Of a stretch of 64,000 nucleotides of DNA, positions 1 through 11,499 are shown in pieces. Where the stretch lies: positions 20,217,822-20,281,821 of the forward strand of contig JANAVB010002199.1 in the NCBI GenBank assembly GCA_029216955.1. Reading direction: 5' to 3'. Source of the stretch: Iris pallida. Its lineage: Eukaryota > Streptophyta > Magnoliopsida > Asparagales > Iridaceae. The position numbers and the translations under genes were made by a program. The notes below the pieces were generated by a model. The model ran no database searches. It was not told where the DNA came from and worked only from the letters and a program-made list of their open reading frames with translations. Every line of letters begins with the position of its first letter. The stretch's first letter is position 1.

Positions 1-1321
1 ATATTTATTAATCTCGAGAAGCACCAATATAAAAAGTTTCTGAATACTAACTCATTTGATTCGTTGAAAGTTGATTTCTTACCAATACAATGATAATTTA
101 TTCAAGAATAATACGATCATCTAATACTAAAGTATTCTAAAACTGTTACCATCTCTTACAAATTAGTTAGAAAATACTTATTATATGGTGCATTGATTGC
201 TTTCCTATTTCATTCAGGTGTGGAATATGTAACTCTCAGTGGCCCAACAAACAAAAGACAACACCAAATCAATCACAAATGTCAGACATACAAGATTGGA
301 AAAGAAGCATAAGCAAAATTTCTGAAGTACAATAAGTTTGAACAATCAGTATATCAATATATTGTCAATCTTTGCTGAACTAGATAAGTAAACAAAAGGA
401 CAAAGAAGATACAGGAAAACTACTGATGTAGCAGGAGTGGGTTACAAGAAAATTCAGTGGAGCACAAAATGTTTGGCAATGGGGTTGCTTGAATCCATGA
501 GCAGAGCTTCCTCGAATCCACGAACTCTGGATCTACCGGTGGAAGAGGGATTCTCTATATTTTCAATAATAGCTTGATTGATTGAACCGAAAACAAAAGG
601 GGCCAATAGATAGGCTTACAAGCTATTGAATCCATCACGTAAAGAGAAATCTCTAGAATTTTAAAATAACTTGACTTGTTGATTGCTCAAACTAACACAA
701 AAGGGGCTTTTAAATAGGCTTACTAGCTTTCTTCATAATTAAGAAATGGTATCTGAATATTTAGAGCAAATTACTTTTTTTTAAAGATTTAAGCAATCTA
801 CTTAACTAAAATCCTGGATCCCCTCAAATCCACTGCCATACCCAAACTTTCGGATCCAAAAGTCCCGAGCAGATATACGGTCACTTGACAGGGAGAACTG
901 GTCAGATTTGAGATGCATTAGAACACCATTCAAAAATGGATCACCGATTACGAACCTGCAAAATCCACCAGCCGGTCTACAAGTCGGTTGATCGGAGAAG
1001 TCCGGTCAGGCTCTGTTTAGCCATCAGATTTCGAGTTGTGGCCTTCTCTCCTCATCAAATACATAGATACGTTCATACAAAATCAAATAAACTGGCACTT
1101 CACTAACAGAAATACATGGTACATTAAATTGATCAAAGAACTCGCGAGTTTAAAATGCCCTTAAATTAATCTACCACGAGTTACCCATGCATCATTTAAC
1201 CACTACAACTATGGATTCCTTCAGAAAGCTTATATAATAAACGCATACAAAGAAACGAAAATGGTACTTCGTTAGCCCAAACTTACCAAAACAAGGCTGC
1301 AGAGAAAACTACTAAACAATT

Positions 1322-1722
1322 CATAATTTGATTTTTTTTAATTTATAAGATCAGTTTATTGAAGTTATTGGTGCATTATTTGGTCACTAGTTATGGCTTT
1401 TATTAGAAGGAAGAATCAACTAAACTTATAGAAAAAATTGAGTACATATCCAAATCAAGAACCATGAAGCATAATGGAAGCTCAATGTTTAAATGAAGCA
1501 GTAAGTAGTAACTTACATCTTATATTTTTTTTTTTAATTTATAAGATCAGTTTATTGAGAGTTATTGGTGCATTATTTGGTCACTAGTTATGGCTTTTAT
1601 TAGAAGGAAGAATCAACTAAACTTATAGAAAAAATTGAGAACATACATATCCAAATCAAGAACCATGAAGCATAATGGAAGCTCAATGTTTAAATGAAGC
1701 AGTAAGTAGTAACTTACATCTT
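1322..1722. repeat. Two tandem 201-bp units across the exon 4 donor (copy A)
   Basis: About 200 bp of intron 4 together with the last bases of exon 4 (plus-strand ACTTACATCTT) are present twice in tandem. The two GTAAGT donors lie at 1717 and 1516, 201 bp apart. The unit carries a T-rich run, AATTTATAAGATCAG and the exon-edge sequence. The same structure is in copy B. Confidence 0.85.
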
Positions 1723-1926
1723 CCAGTTCAGTCTCAGACTCAGAGTTACCACCACCCACCATAATTGACTGAGGTTGCTTCTGAGTTCCTTGTGTACTAG
1801 ACGTCAAAATTTTGAGCATTTCAGATTGCTTGCTTATGGCACTGGACCTCGCAAGCTTGTCAGATGAGATCTCATTATTTGTACCGTTTTCAGTTTCCAA
1901 GCATGGTTCAGCAATCTTCACAGTAG
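1718..1926 (-). CDS. Duplicate copy of exon 4
   Basis: The 209-bp exon matches 18846-19054 in every base I compared, with the same acceptor (TTTTTTTTCAG) and donor (GAAGAT|GTAAGT). Downstream exons of this copy, if present, would lie left of the window. It is probably the same locus represented twice. Confidence 0.8.
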
Positions 1927-2038
1927 CTGAAAAAAAAACTTGAAGAGTGAATAGATGTAATCTTCACTGTTCAAACATAATCATGTTTCTCTTCATCAAC
2001 AAAGTAGTGATCCTAAAGAAGCCACGTACATGAATTAC

Positions 2039-2972
2039 CTTCTGAATCCTTAATAACACCATCTTGGCCAGACGAACTTGGAGTTTCATGACATGGAGGT
2101 TCGACTTTTGGAGAAGGGTTAATACTAAGTAAAGGGAACTCTGAAAGGTCAGACTTATCATTAAAAGCAGGATCTGCAGAACCAGCATTATCCTCCAAAG
2201 ATCCCTTTGTCCTTGTTCTGGACCTCCTATAGTTACTTTGGCTGTTTCTGTTATCACTGTCATTGAAGCAATCAGTGGCTTTGATCTTAACTTCGTTTTT
2301 AATTGCTTTAGCTAGTAAACTACTACTTGATGCAGAAAAATAAGGTGCATCTTTCTCATGAAAACTATGGCCACCTGCTGACGTACTAGAACCTCTAACA
2401 CCAGAAATACAAGAGATGTTATCCCCATTACATTCTGATCCACAATGCTCTTCCTCTTGACTTGAGAACGTTCTATGGCACAAATCAGATACAGTGTGGC
2501 TATTTGAGGGGCAAAAATCATCAGCAGTATCATGTCTCTTCTTCTCAAGAACTGCTTCTTCAATAGTTTCAACCGAAGGAACAGTTAGAGGTATGTCAAT
2601 GTCTTCTGATGCATCACATGTAACCGAGGGCTTAAGTGTTGCTTTGCTTTCTGCATTCGCAGAGCACACGAGTCGGACTTGCACTGAGTAAGTTGCTTGT
2701 TTCACTAGCTGCATGCTGTGAAACATCATATATTCTGCTCTTGTAGGTAGGTGTCCTATCGAGATCAACTGAAGAAAAGTATCAGCTTCTTTTATTCCAC
2801 ATGTACTACCAGAAAACCCATAATCTATTTTGGATTCCATCGCTGACAATGTCCGATTTAAGTGCATGCACGAAGAACAAGGAGCAGAACACACGTTGCA
2901 AGTGCCGGATACACTTCTTGTACGAAGATTCTCACTCAGGATTGTATATTTCTTCCCAGCCGAAAAAGGACC
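2039..2972 (-). pseudogene. Duplicate copy of exon 3 with -1 and -2 deletions
   Basis: This is a copy of exon 3 (19167-20103) with the same splice sites. It lacks one C at about 2776 (GAAGAAAAG against GAAGAACAAG) and two bases at about 2666 (AGAGCACACG against AGAGCAATCACG). The reading frame is therefore altered over roughly 36 residues and then restored. Its total length is 934 bp against 937. Because the whole surrounding 7.56 kb repeats and every difference I compared is a deletion, I read this as uncorrected contig-end sequence, not as a separate gene. Confidence 0.8.
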
Positions 2973-4224
2973 CTATCAAAATGATGAGGAAGTGCAACTT
3001 AGAAAGCAAATTAAACTTTCACATGGCATACAAGCTCTTTTTTTTGGGTAATGCAGAAAAACATGAAAATCAATGCATCTATGTCTGCAAGAATGCATGA
3101 TAAAGTTGCAAGTGACGTTACAGCCAACACATATTTCAACAGTTTATGTACATAAACTGTCGTATATTTTTTTTTAAAACTTCTCAGTCCACAATCATCA
3201 ACGAATATGCAGAAAATATACTATGAAACTAAAGATTGGTAGGTATAACAGGATCAATATATGGTTAGAACCTTCTCTCTATGACCAAATTTCTAGGCAT
3301 GAATGAAGACAAATATGCCTAAAAGTTTGGTAGGTACACAGAGCAATGTCTAGAAACTTCCTCCAGACACCAAATATTACAGACATGTTTGCAAACCAAA
3401 ATTCAAAAACACTTTCAGAATATACGTGTAGGCCCAGCATGCAAAAGCAATAGATTTAACACGTTATTTCTCCTGGAACAAATGAAAAAGAATTTAACCT
3501 CAAATGCTTAACGACTACACAAATCACTTGGCAACTTTTTTCGTGAAGTTTCTCTTGTTCTTGAGGGAATCTATTGTGACTGCTACTACTGCTTCAATAC
3601 AGATAGCATACAAACATTTACCAGCACCCATAAAATGGAAGATTTCTCAGAACCAGAAACATTTTTTCGCTCACAATTATTAGCTTTAACTTTTATCTCG
3701 AAGAAATTATTAACTTTAATAAGTGAGATAAATGTGAATGAACCTTATAAAGAGTTATTAATCTAAAAGGATATAAACAAAAGCTCTTTTTTTTTTCATA
3801 TACTTGACCATAAGGACTAAAAAATAAAAGGGGAAAGTCATCCTTATTTCTAATACTAATAAAAACCTGGCCAAATGTGAATTCTCCAGCTAGGCCACAA
3901 CCTAGACCGATGCTCATTTAGCGGTTCATAAGTCATTCTGATGTGTGATGCACATTGTTCAAAGTAATCTGTCTTGAAGAATCTTTAAAAAAAGTACTTG
4001 CAATTTGAACATTTCTAACTCATCCATACAACTGAATTATTTCTTTGTTAGTTGAAAAACCAAAATTTGATAGATGACACAAACATCTAAACCACCAGAT
4101 CTTTCACGGAATGATGTTAAAAAATGTATAGAAAACTTTGGACGGTGAAGATAGGATGGCTTATAAACTGTTATTGCTGTAAAAGACAATAACTAGGTTT
4201 GCACTTTGTCGCCTACGGTGGCAG
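2973..4224. other. Intron 2 sequence, copy A, nothing recognised
   Basis: AT-rich non-coding sequence between exon 3 and the copia remnant. It has no open frame with a recognisable domain and no terminal-repeat structure that I could see. It is identical in layout to 20104-21358. Confidence 0.6.
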
Positions 4225-7200
4225 TGTAAATAAACGGTACGGATCAATGGCAGAAGTGATATATAAAAAATTATACACTACGCTATGTCACCCGATAAGA
4301 ACCACTTCATGCGTGTACCATACATCCGATGCGCGAATGTGTCGCATGTGAATGTCTTAATCCACGTGACCGGATGTTGTTTACTTCGAACGATCTAAGG
4401 AACTATCTAGGATCATGATAAATCTACTCTATCCATAAGTCATGATATGATGCAATGCAAGCAAATTCAAAAGGACTTAAGCATGGCTACCGGTAAGAAA
4501 GTTTCGTCATAGTCAACACCTTGTCTTTGACAATACCCTTTCGCCACCAACATTTTTTTTAAGTCTCCACTTTTGCACCTGCATTGATATTTCTTTTAAA
4601 GACCCACTTGCAGTCGATAGGCTTTGTGGCTTCAGACATGTCAACCAAAGTCCACAAGTTATTGCTATCCATGGATTCTATTTTGAACCACATGGTATCT
4701 TACCCATGTTTGGAATCTATATTACATAAAGATCTCGTAAGTCGTGGGATGTCCTAATAGTAGCATTACCATCTTCCTCGATCATGAAACCATAGTATCC
4801 TTTTGGAATGATGGACATGTTTTTGACTTATGGGTAGGGTGTATTAGTAGGTTGAGTGTTATAAAGTCCGGGTATTGGGTCTGTTGACTTGTTTGTTCTT
4901 GAACTTCTCCGTGCTCTACGTTACTCTCACTAGCCTCCCCTAGCAGAAATTCTTTCTCTAGAAACGTAGAAACAATTACCCTTTCTTCATGTGGGAGGTA
5001 GAAGTAGTATCCAATAATTTTTATGGATACCCAACAAACCTACAAATTACGGACATCGCATCCAATTTGTCCATGTCAGATCATTTGACGAATGTTTCAC
5101 AACCCCAAACCTTAACATACTTAACACTTGGTTCTGTGCCCTTGCATATCTCATATGGTGTCTTATCTACGTATTTAGATGAAACTCGACTAAGTATATA
5201 TATGACAGTTTTTAGGGCAAATCCACAAAGATAAAGGAAGGTCCTTTAGGCTCATCATGGACAGCACCATGTCCAACAATGTGTAATTCCTCCTTTCCGA
5301 TAGACCATTCAGTTCTGGTGTTCCCAAAGGGATCCATTGAGAAAGAAACCAATTTCCTTTGAATAGCTAGTAAACTCGTGGCTTAAGTATTCTCCACCTC
5401 GATCCGATCGAAGAACCTTATACTCGTGTCATTTGTTTCTCTACACCGTTCCTAAACTCCTTGAACTTCACAAAAGACTCGGATTTATACTTCATCAAGT
5501 ATATGTATCCATATCTATAGAATATCAATAGAAGTCGTTGGTTAAAATAAGAAGTAAGAATAACAACCCCCCCCCCCCCCCCCCCCAACTTGTTGACATG
5601 GGTCCACACACGTCAATGTGGACTAGTGCAAGTACTTCACAGGCCCGCACTCCATGCCTGCTAAATGGAGTCCTGGTTAGCTTTCCCATAAGACAAGATT
5701 TGTAAGTTATATAATTCATAATCAAGTGGGGCTAATAACTCCCCTTTATGCAATCTGTTTAATCCTTGTCTCATTAACATGACAAAGCCGTTAGTGTCAT
5801 AAATATGCTTAGTTTATATCATCTATTTCCTCTTACATTCCTCATCGAAATTTTATATAGAATTATCAAGAACATAAATATCATTACATATTTAAAAAGT
5901 TCTAAACAATTGTCGTTAGGCAAAGTTAGAAAATAAGTCCCTATGGCCTGGTGTAGCAACTCTTGCCCCTCATCCACGACCAACTTAACTTCTTTCTCCC
6001 TTAGTTCTTTGTCGTTTGTCATCCCTTGCAAATCATTACCCAGTATCTCATACTTAAGATCTATTATCTGAGATTGACAAACCAAGTTTCATGAATGTAA
6101 TTAAATCAACTACATTTAGTTGTTTCATTGACCATCATTCTCGTTGTGGTAGCAGTGTCCTTTCGTTTGGTTGTGTTCTTTCAACACGTCCTTTTTCTTT
6201 CAGGGCAGCTTCTTTTAAAGAACTCTTCTTAAAGATTTATTCTCCTTAGACTTAGAAGAAGACCCTACCAAAAAGAAAGGAGCCCCTTTCACCTTCATGT
6301 TACTCTTAGTTGTCACCAGGATTTCAACAATTTCGGATATATTGCCTAAATTTTATTCCTAATAAATAAGATTTGAGTAACTGTCAAGCAAGGTATACAG
6401 AATTATGTTAGTACCCAAATCGTTGTCTTTTGTTAAGTCAAGTGTCTCCAACTTTTTAATGCAATTAATCATCCAAAGAACTTATTCTTTCACCAATGGT
6501 CACCCTTGCACTCCGGCGGGAATAGCTTCTTGGATATCCCATCTCTCTTTGTCGTCCTTGTATGTCAAACTATTTCGTTACACGCAGTTCAATGGATCCG
6601 GTATCCCCCTTGCCTTTGGAAAACAATCGAAATAAAGGCAATGACCATACACCTTGGTGTTCATCCATTTTCTACTTCTCATAAGGGACCTTGACTTCCG
6701 AGGTCATATTTACAGTGGGTTTATGAGGTTTCACTCCATGTATCACATAGATGAGCTTCTCATATGTGAAAACGAATCTCACCTTGTGAAGTCAATCCGA
6801 ATAATGTATAAGCCAATTTATTTGAAGAATATTTTTAAGTGAATTGTGCAAAGCCATTGTTGCTTGTTATGATAGAAATATATATTAACAATGTACAAGC
6901 AATTAATTTATATTATTATATCATAAAATTGGACTTCTCTAAATGGTTCTTCCCGGTATTTTATCGAAAATCATGATCCTCCATAGATTCTAGGATGATT
7001 TTCCAACATCTTCTAGCGAGAGACGAGACTTTATTATCATATGCACGACCCTTTTGTGACACTACAGACGATCGTACCCCATATTAGGTAGACACTTTCT
7101 TTGCCAATCACCTCTCATTTGACTCTTGTATATTCCTCCTCCAAGACACTACGGTCTTCTATAACACAATGTCTTGGTTGAGTTCAACCCATCATTTCAA

Positions 7201-7563
7201 TCAAAGGTAAGGATTTGTCCCAAGGTCCTGGAGCGACTCAAGAAGGCCATGGGGTTAGTCCACCCCATGAACATCTCATGTAAAGTAATCAATTCGAATA
7301 TGCGGCCTTGTGTGAGACAATAAATCACACATCTAATGATTGGAACGTATTGCCTAAACAGTAGACGGTAGGACGACTATCGTTCTCAAAGACTTATGTC
7401 GTTTACAACTCAATATTAATTAAAGAGGGATTTTAATTTTAACAAGTCTCATCAGAACGTAACAATTGAAAATGCATAGACAACATAAATCATCAACATG
7501 TTAATCAAGCCCTAAATTACATCTTAATTGAAACTTTCTCGTGCATATGAAACTCTTTTGTAT
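4225..7563 (-). mobile_element. Degenerate Ty1/copia remnant, copy A (truncated by gap)
   Basis: This is the duplicate of 21359-24708. Minus-strand fragments of copia pol are visible. A protease/pre-integrase piece lies at 5819-6085 ([17 protein letters not shown]) and an integrase start at 5525-5725 ([24 protein letters not shown]). A later integrase part runs to about 5418 ([18 protein letters not shown]). RT-start residues at 4480-4700 include [17 protein letters not shown] 20-C run at 5577-5596 sits in the integrase. Many stops and shifts make it inactive. Confidence 0.8.
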
Positions 7564-7576
7564 NNNNNNNNNNNNN
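7564..7576. other. Assembly gap of 13 N
   Basis: Thirteen Ns separate the end of duplicate copy A from the start of the next contig. A 13-base gap is a known placeholder in optical-map hybrid scaffolds when neighbouring contigs are estimated to overlap. The flanking duplication fits that reading. Confidence 0.95.
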
Positions 7577-7800
7577 ATTGGATGCTTTTCTTCCATTCAG
7601 CTATCTTAAGAGCCATGCCCTCTATAATATTAACAAAAACCATATGAAGTTTCAAATTAAGTTCACAAAGCGCTACCCCTAGTTCTAGCATCTCCTTATA
7701 GTAATATTGTATCCTAACCGGTGCATCAATTGGTCTATGTTGCACATGTCTAAACCACCAATGCTCTCTTCTTAGTTCTTATCCTCATATTGGTACTACC
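7577..7800 (-). mobile_element. RTE-type LINE fragment, reverse-transcriptase C-terminal end
   Basis: Minus-strand translation gives HRPIDAPVR and MALKIAEWKKSIQ. These match the C-terminal end of plant RTE non-LTR reverse transcriptases (VQRRP..APVR ... EWRKRI). The plus-strand text TTCTTCCATTCAGCTATCTTAAGAGCCATG is the usual antisense 3' end of this family. The contig starts within it. Confidence 0.7.
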
Positions 7801-8034
7801 TCCTGCTTCCTACGAACAAGATTAAATTACTCAGTTTCATTAGTCGCTTGGTTCGGGAACCCGAACAAGAAATCAGAGTGCTAGTAGGAAGAGAGCCATG
7901 TCCTCCCAAGTTACTTTTTCTTAAAAAATAATAAATAAATTATAATAAATAAGAAAAGTTACTAAAGTTACATAAAATTAGAAGATTAAATATGTGTCAA
8001 CTCAATTAACAATAATAATTAGGAAATGACAATC

Positions 8035-9110
8035 AACAACGACGACGACAAAGCCTTTATACCAAGTTTTTGGGGTTGGCTATTTGAATCCTCTTCTTTC
8101 ATTAGGCTCTGTTAATGGCCATGTCCTTTCTAACGCTAACAAAATCTGTATCCTAGAATTTTGTTAACATAATTTGAATATAATACCAATGTCACATAAA
8201 TAAACGACAAGAAACTAATATTTATAGAAATAACTTAAATTTGACAATAGAGAACGGAACTTAGGAAAAGAAGAAGATAATGCAGTTTAGAGAATCAACA
8301 ATATTGAAAACGAAACCATATATAACAACAGGCCGAGTAACAAAAATCAGCCCAATTAATCGTTATTGGGCCAGCAATCGCTCTTAACAAATTGATCGGC
8401 CCGAGAACATGAATTTCTACTCGGGCATAGGCACAGCTAAGCAATCCGATTTTAATAACACTGCCTATGAATACACTCATTTTTTATCTTATCTTTCAAT
8501 GCATTGCCACTCATCCATCTTATCATTCTCATTTCAGCTATGCTCATTTTATGGACACGTTTTTTAGTTGCCAAACACTCCGATGCATAAAGCACGGTTG
8601 GTGTTATAGTTGTCCTATAGAATCATCCTTTCAACTCCAAGGTTATCATGCGATTAGAAAGCAAACAAGCACTCGTGTTCAACCATCATGTTTTAACTGT
8701 GCAAACTGCAAACAACCAACTTTTCAATCCCTCCATAATAATGAATCTCCACTATCATCAATACTGAAAATAGTTACTCCTATGTATCTCTTGCCCATCT
8801 ATATGTACTACCTCATTTCTTTTTTCACTTCTAGTTCAAGTTTGACTTTACTCTATTTTTGTCAACTAATTTTCAAACCCTTAGATTCGAGAGCTTCTAT
8901 CAGATCTCCACAGTTCTAATTTTTATAATTTAAACCTTTTATACTACTCTCATCAACCAGTACAATATCATCTGAAATCACCATAGAACATGGAACCTCA
9001 TATTATGCCTAATAATTTCATCCACAACTAGAACAAAAGGAGAGGATATTGTGATCTTTTATGTAAGCCAACGATTATGGAAAATGGTCTTGTACCTCCT
9101 CAAAAGGGTC
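8035..9110 (-). mobile_element. RTE-type LINE fragment
   Basis: The segment begins with the antisense 3' end of the family (CAACGACGACGACAAAGCC...GGGGTTGGCTATTTGAATCC). Minus-strand translation near 8590-8480 reads ECLATKKRVHKMSIAEMRM, matching the conserved block after the RT domain. It continues to about 9110 in the palm and thumb region with stops. It is an old, inactive insertion in the gene's 3' intron. Confidence 0.75.
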
Positions 9111-9395
9111 TGCATGGTAGTCGAAACTCTAGCAAACACTGTACATCTTGTTTCTGCTCCAAAACCAACTACATTATTTCCCCAAGTATCAATCAAAGGT
9201 CTTTCCTAAGTCAATAAAACCATAAGTTGAAACTTCTTTCTAAAATTTTGCATTAACATTCTCAGCAAATGACTTCCACAGTAGATCTCCCGGAACAAAA
9301 TAAATTGAATTTCTGGAATCATAGTTTCCTAAAAAGAAGAAACTATGGTTTCCTCACTGATGATGCCATTATCAAATAATCAAATTACTCTCATC

Positions 9396-9460
9396 ACATA
9401 TTGATGTACACCGTGCGTTACGCCGGGCATCGCAAAAAAAAAAACATATTGATGTACACC
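9396..9460. mobile_element. Tiny poly(A)-tailed retroposon with 17-bp target duplication
   Basis: The 17-mer ACATATTGATGTACACC occurs at 9396-9412 and again at 9444-9460. Between them lie 21 bases, GTGCGTTACGCCGGGCATCGC split by nothing else, and a run of A. A long direct duplication plus a poly(A) tail is the signature of LINE-mediated retroposition. The source is likely an extremely 5'-truncated SINE or transcript end. Confidence 0.75.
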
Positions 9461-10987
9461 AAATAGTTGGATACTTCACAGGAAAGAACTAACTATATGG
9501 TTTCTGACTAGACAATTGCTCAGCAGCTGGTCTAGATGCATTTGCTGCATGTAAAGCACTAGGAAATTCTGTTATATCCACACATTTAGTAGAAAGAAAA
9601 CTTCAGCGTCTAAACATCCCCATACAGCAAAAGATATATATAAGAACCATAACATGGATACAACTACGGACAAGATATGGGTACGGGACATCATTTTTCA
9701 TGTCCATGCAACGTAGATGGCACTCATCTACGAGGCAAATAATAAGTCACACAGGCAAAATGATATTCCTATTGATGATTCTTCATACCAAGTTTATAAA
9801 GGCAAAACTACTGTTTTCCTTCCAGCAGACAACCATTATTTTCACTTTAAAAAAACAATAGAAAATTGCAGTAGAGTCGAAAGGTTCTCCAACAAACAAA
9901 CAAACACACACACACACACACACACAACAGCAACAACAACGCAGTGAAACAGTGAAAACTCCCTGACCAACAAAGGGTATCCTAACAGAAGTAAATCTAC
10001 TTTCAAAACGTCCAACAATTCCAGTAACACTTTTGAGAATATGTCCAACTTCAACTATTTTTTTTACAGAACACTTGATCAGGTCTTTCGATCTATCAAC
10101 AATACAGATAACTACCACTTTGAAGTCCTGAACTTAACCCTTTCAATCCATCAGACATCTCAATTGTATCGGTATTCAACATTGCATATAACACGCAGAA
10201 TTCCATTAGACATCTCAATCCTATCAGTATCACAATCTATTAGAGCTTCACTTCTGTGGTAAACTATCAAACTTCTCTTTCTCCAATGTTCATATTCTTT
10301 GGCATCTTTGCATTTATCTAAGCTTCTCATGAAATTTTTGCTCCTTCTTAAACCAACTAAATTCTATAGAAACTCCACTTAACAAATGCGCAAACTCTTG
10401 CTGAGGAATATGATCTAACTAATTGAACATTAAACATCTATCCATACTGACATGCTAAAGAAGGGCCAGGATATTGTAAGAAGCAAGGATATTGCAAAAG
10501 CAGATGTCTATAATGCAGACTTATATTAAAGGTTGGTTGCTTAGAAGTATAATGACATAGTCATGGAAGCAGGTGTGTAAAATGCTAGCAGACAGAGAGA
10601 CCAATAAAAAGGTTTCAACATACGATGCAGCCTTCGTTTCAGAACTTTAATTTAAAACATCTTTTATAAACTAAGCACACTTGGTCCTTCCACTAGTCAA
10701 ATCATTAAAAAAAACCAAATAAGCATCAAAATAAGGTGTCAACACAAGGGAAACTGCTAAAATTGTACTATACAAGTTAACATATTAGAATACTGAACTA
10801 ACTACCCATATTGACTACCAAAAGAGTATATAGGTTAGTCAGACACAGGAAAATACATAGTAACTGAATCATCTAATAATCAAGACATAAATGATGCACA
10901 AGCACTTAAAAGACATCAATATGTTCCCAAAGCAAAAGCAGAGAATACTATAAACTATTTTGCCTACAGAAAAGATCAAAAGATTAC
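9461..10987. other. Intron after exon 11, nothing recognised
   Basis: I searched the minus strand for the expected C-terminal exon of the family and saw no convincing in-phase continuation. Apart from the CA repeat the stretch looks like AT-rich intron. Confidence 0.5.
9899..9935. repeat. (CA)n microsatellite with CAACAA flanks
   Basis: A run of CA dinucleotides preceded by AAACAAACAAAC and followed by AACAGCAACAACAAC. It is a simple repeat with no gene. Confidence 0.9.
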
Positions 10988-11499
10988 CGGGTAAGTGTCA
11001 TCATTTTTCACTTCTGGACATGACTGTGAGGTGTTCATCTGAAACGTCGACTCAGGATGAGTAACAAGTAAACTGGACAGGTGATTCATGTTTCCCGAAG
11101 GGTGATCAACAGGAAACGAGGATGAAATATGTACCACTGGTACTGTACTATCAGCAACAGAACGGTCTGAAGAGTTATGGAAAAGAGGATAATTTTGTAA
11201 TTTGGGCATCTTATCATCAAATTTAAAGGATGATATAGACAAATCATCCCTGCTTGTCGAGGACTTCAGAGCCTTCGACTTGGGTGATCTGTGCGGTGAT
11301 TCATTTCCAGTATTCTCAACCAAAACAGCTTTCTGGGGAGGTGGAACTAAAGAACTGAGAGAGCAAGGTAAATCTTGAACCAAGGGCTCTGCCTTTAAGA
11401 TGGCCCCAGATGGTTTCTTCTGCGAACTTGGTAGAAATTTTGAGCAATCAGTCTTCCTCCCACTGAAAACACCCCAGAGGTAAAATAACCTATTCCAAC
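10988..11499 (-). CDS. AIPP2-like gene exon 11, end of SPOC-like domain and tail
   Basis: A 512-bp exon begins after CTTTTTTCAG at 11500 with [18 protein letters not shown], the last conserved strand of the domain. A Ser/Pro-rich tail with no clear motif follows. A donor CCG|GTAATC at 10987 is in phase 0, and only four in-frame codons follow before a stop, so at least one more exon is expected. I found no convincing continuation in 7577-10975. Confidence 0.85.

Larger units (their letters stand above)
1..7563. repeat. Duplicate copy A, end of the left contig
   Basis: Position 1 corresponds to 17120 and position 7563 to 24708. Copy A is 26 bases shorter over this span. The differences I compared are one- to three-base deletions in copy A, for example at about 430, 650, 2666, 2776, 3170, 3815, 5415, 6090, 6660 and 7090. 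The copy stops exactly at the N gap. It holds exons 3 and 4, flanking intron, and most of the degenerate copia remnant. Confidence 0.95.

Noticed and set aside
4989..5234. 81-codon plus-strand open frame (also 22124-22369)
   Set aside because: It is the reverse of a copia integrase C-terminal fragment ([18 protein letters not shown] on the minus strand).
7524..7745. Open frame running through the N gap
   Set aside because: Ns are translated as X. The real signal is the RTE C-terminal end after the gap.
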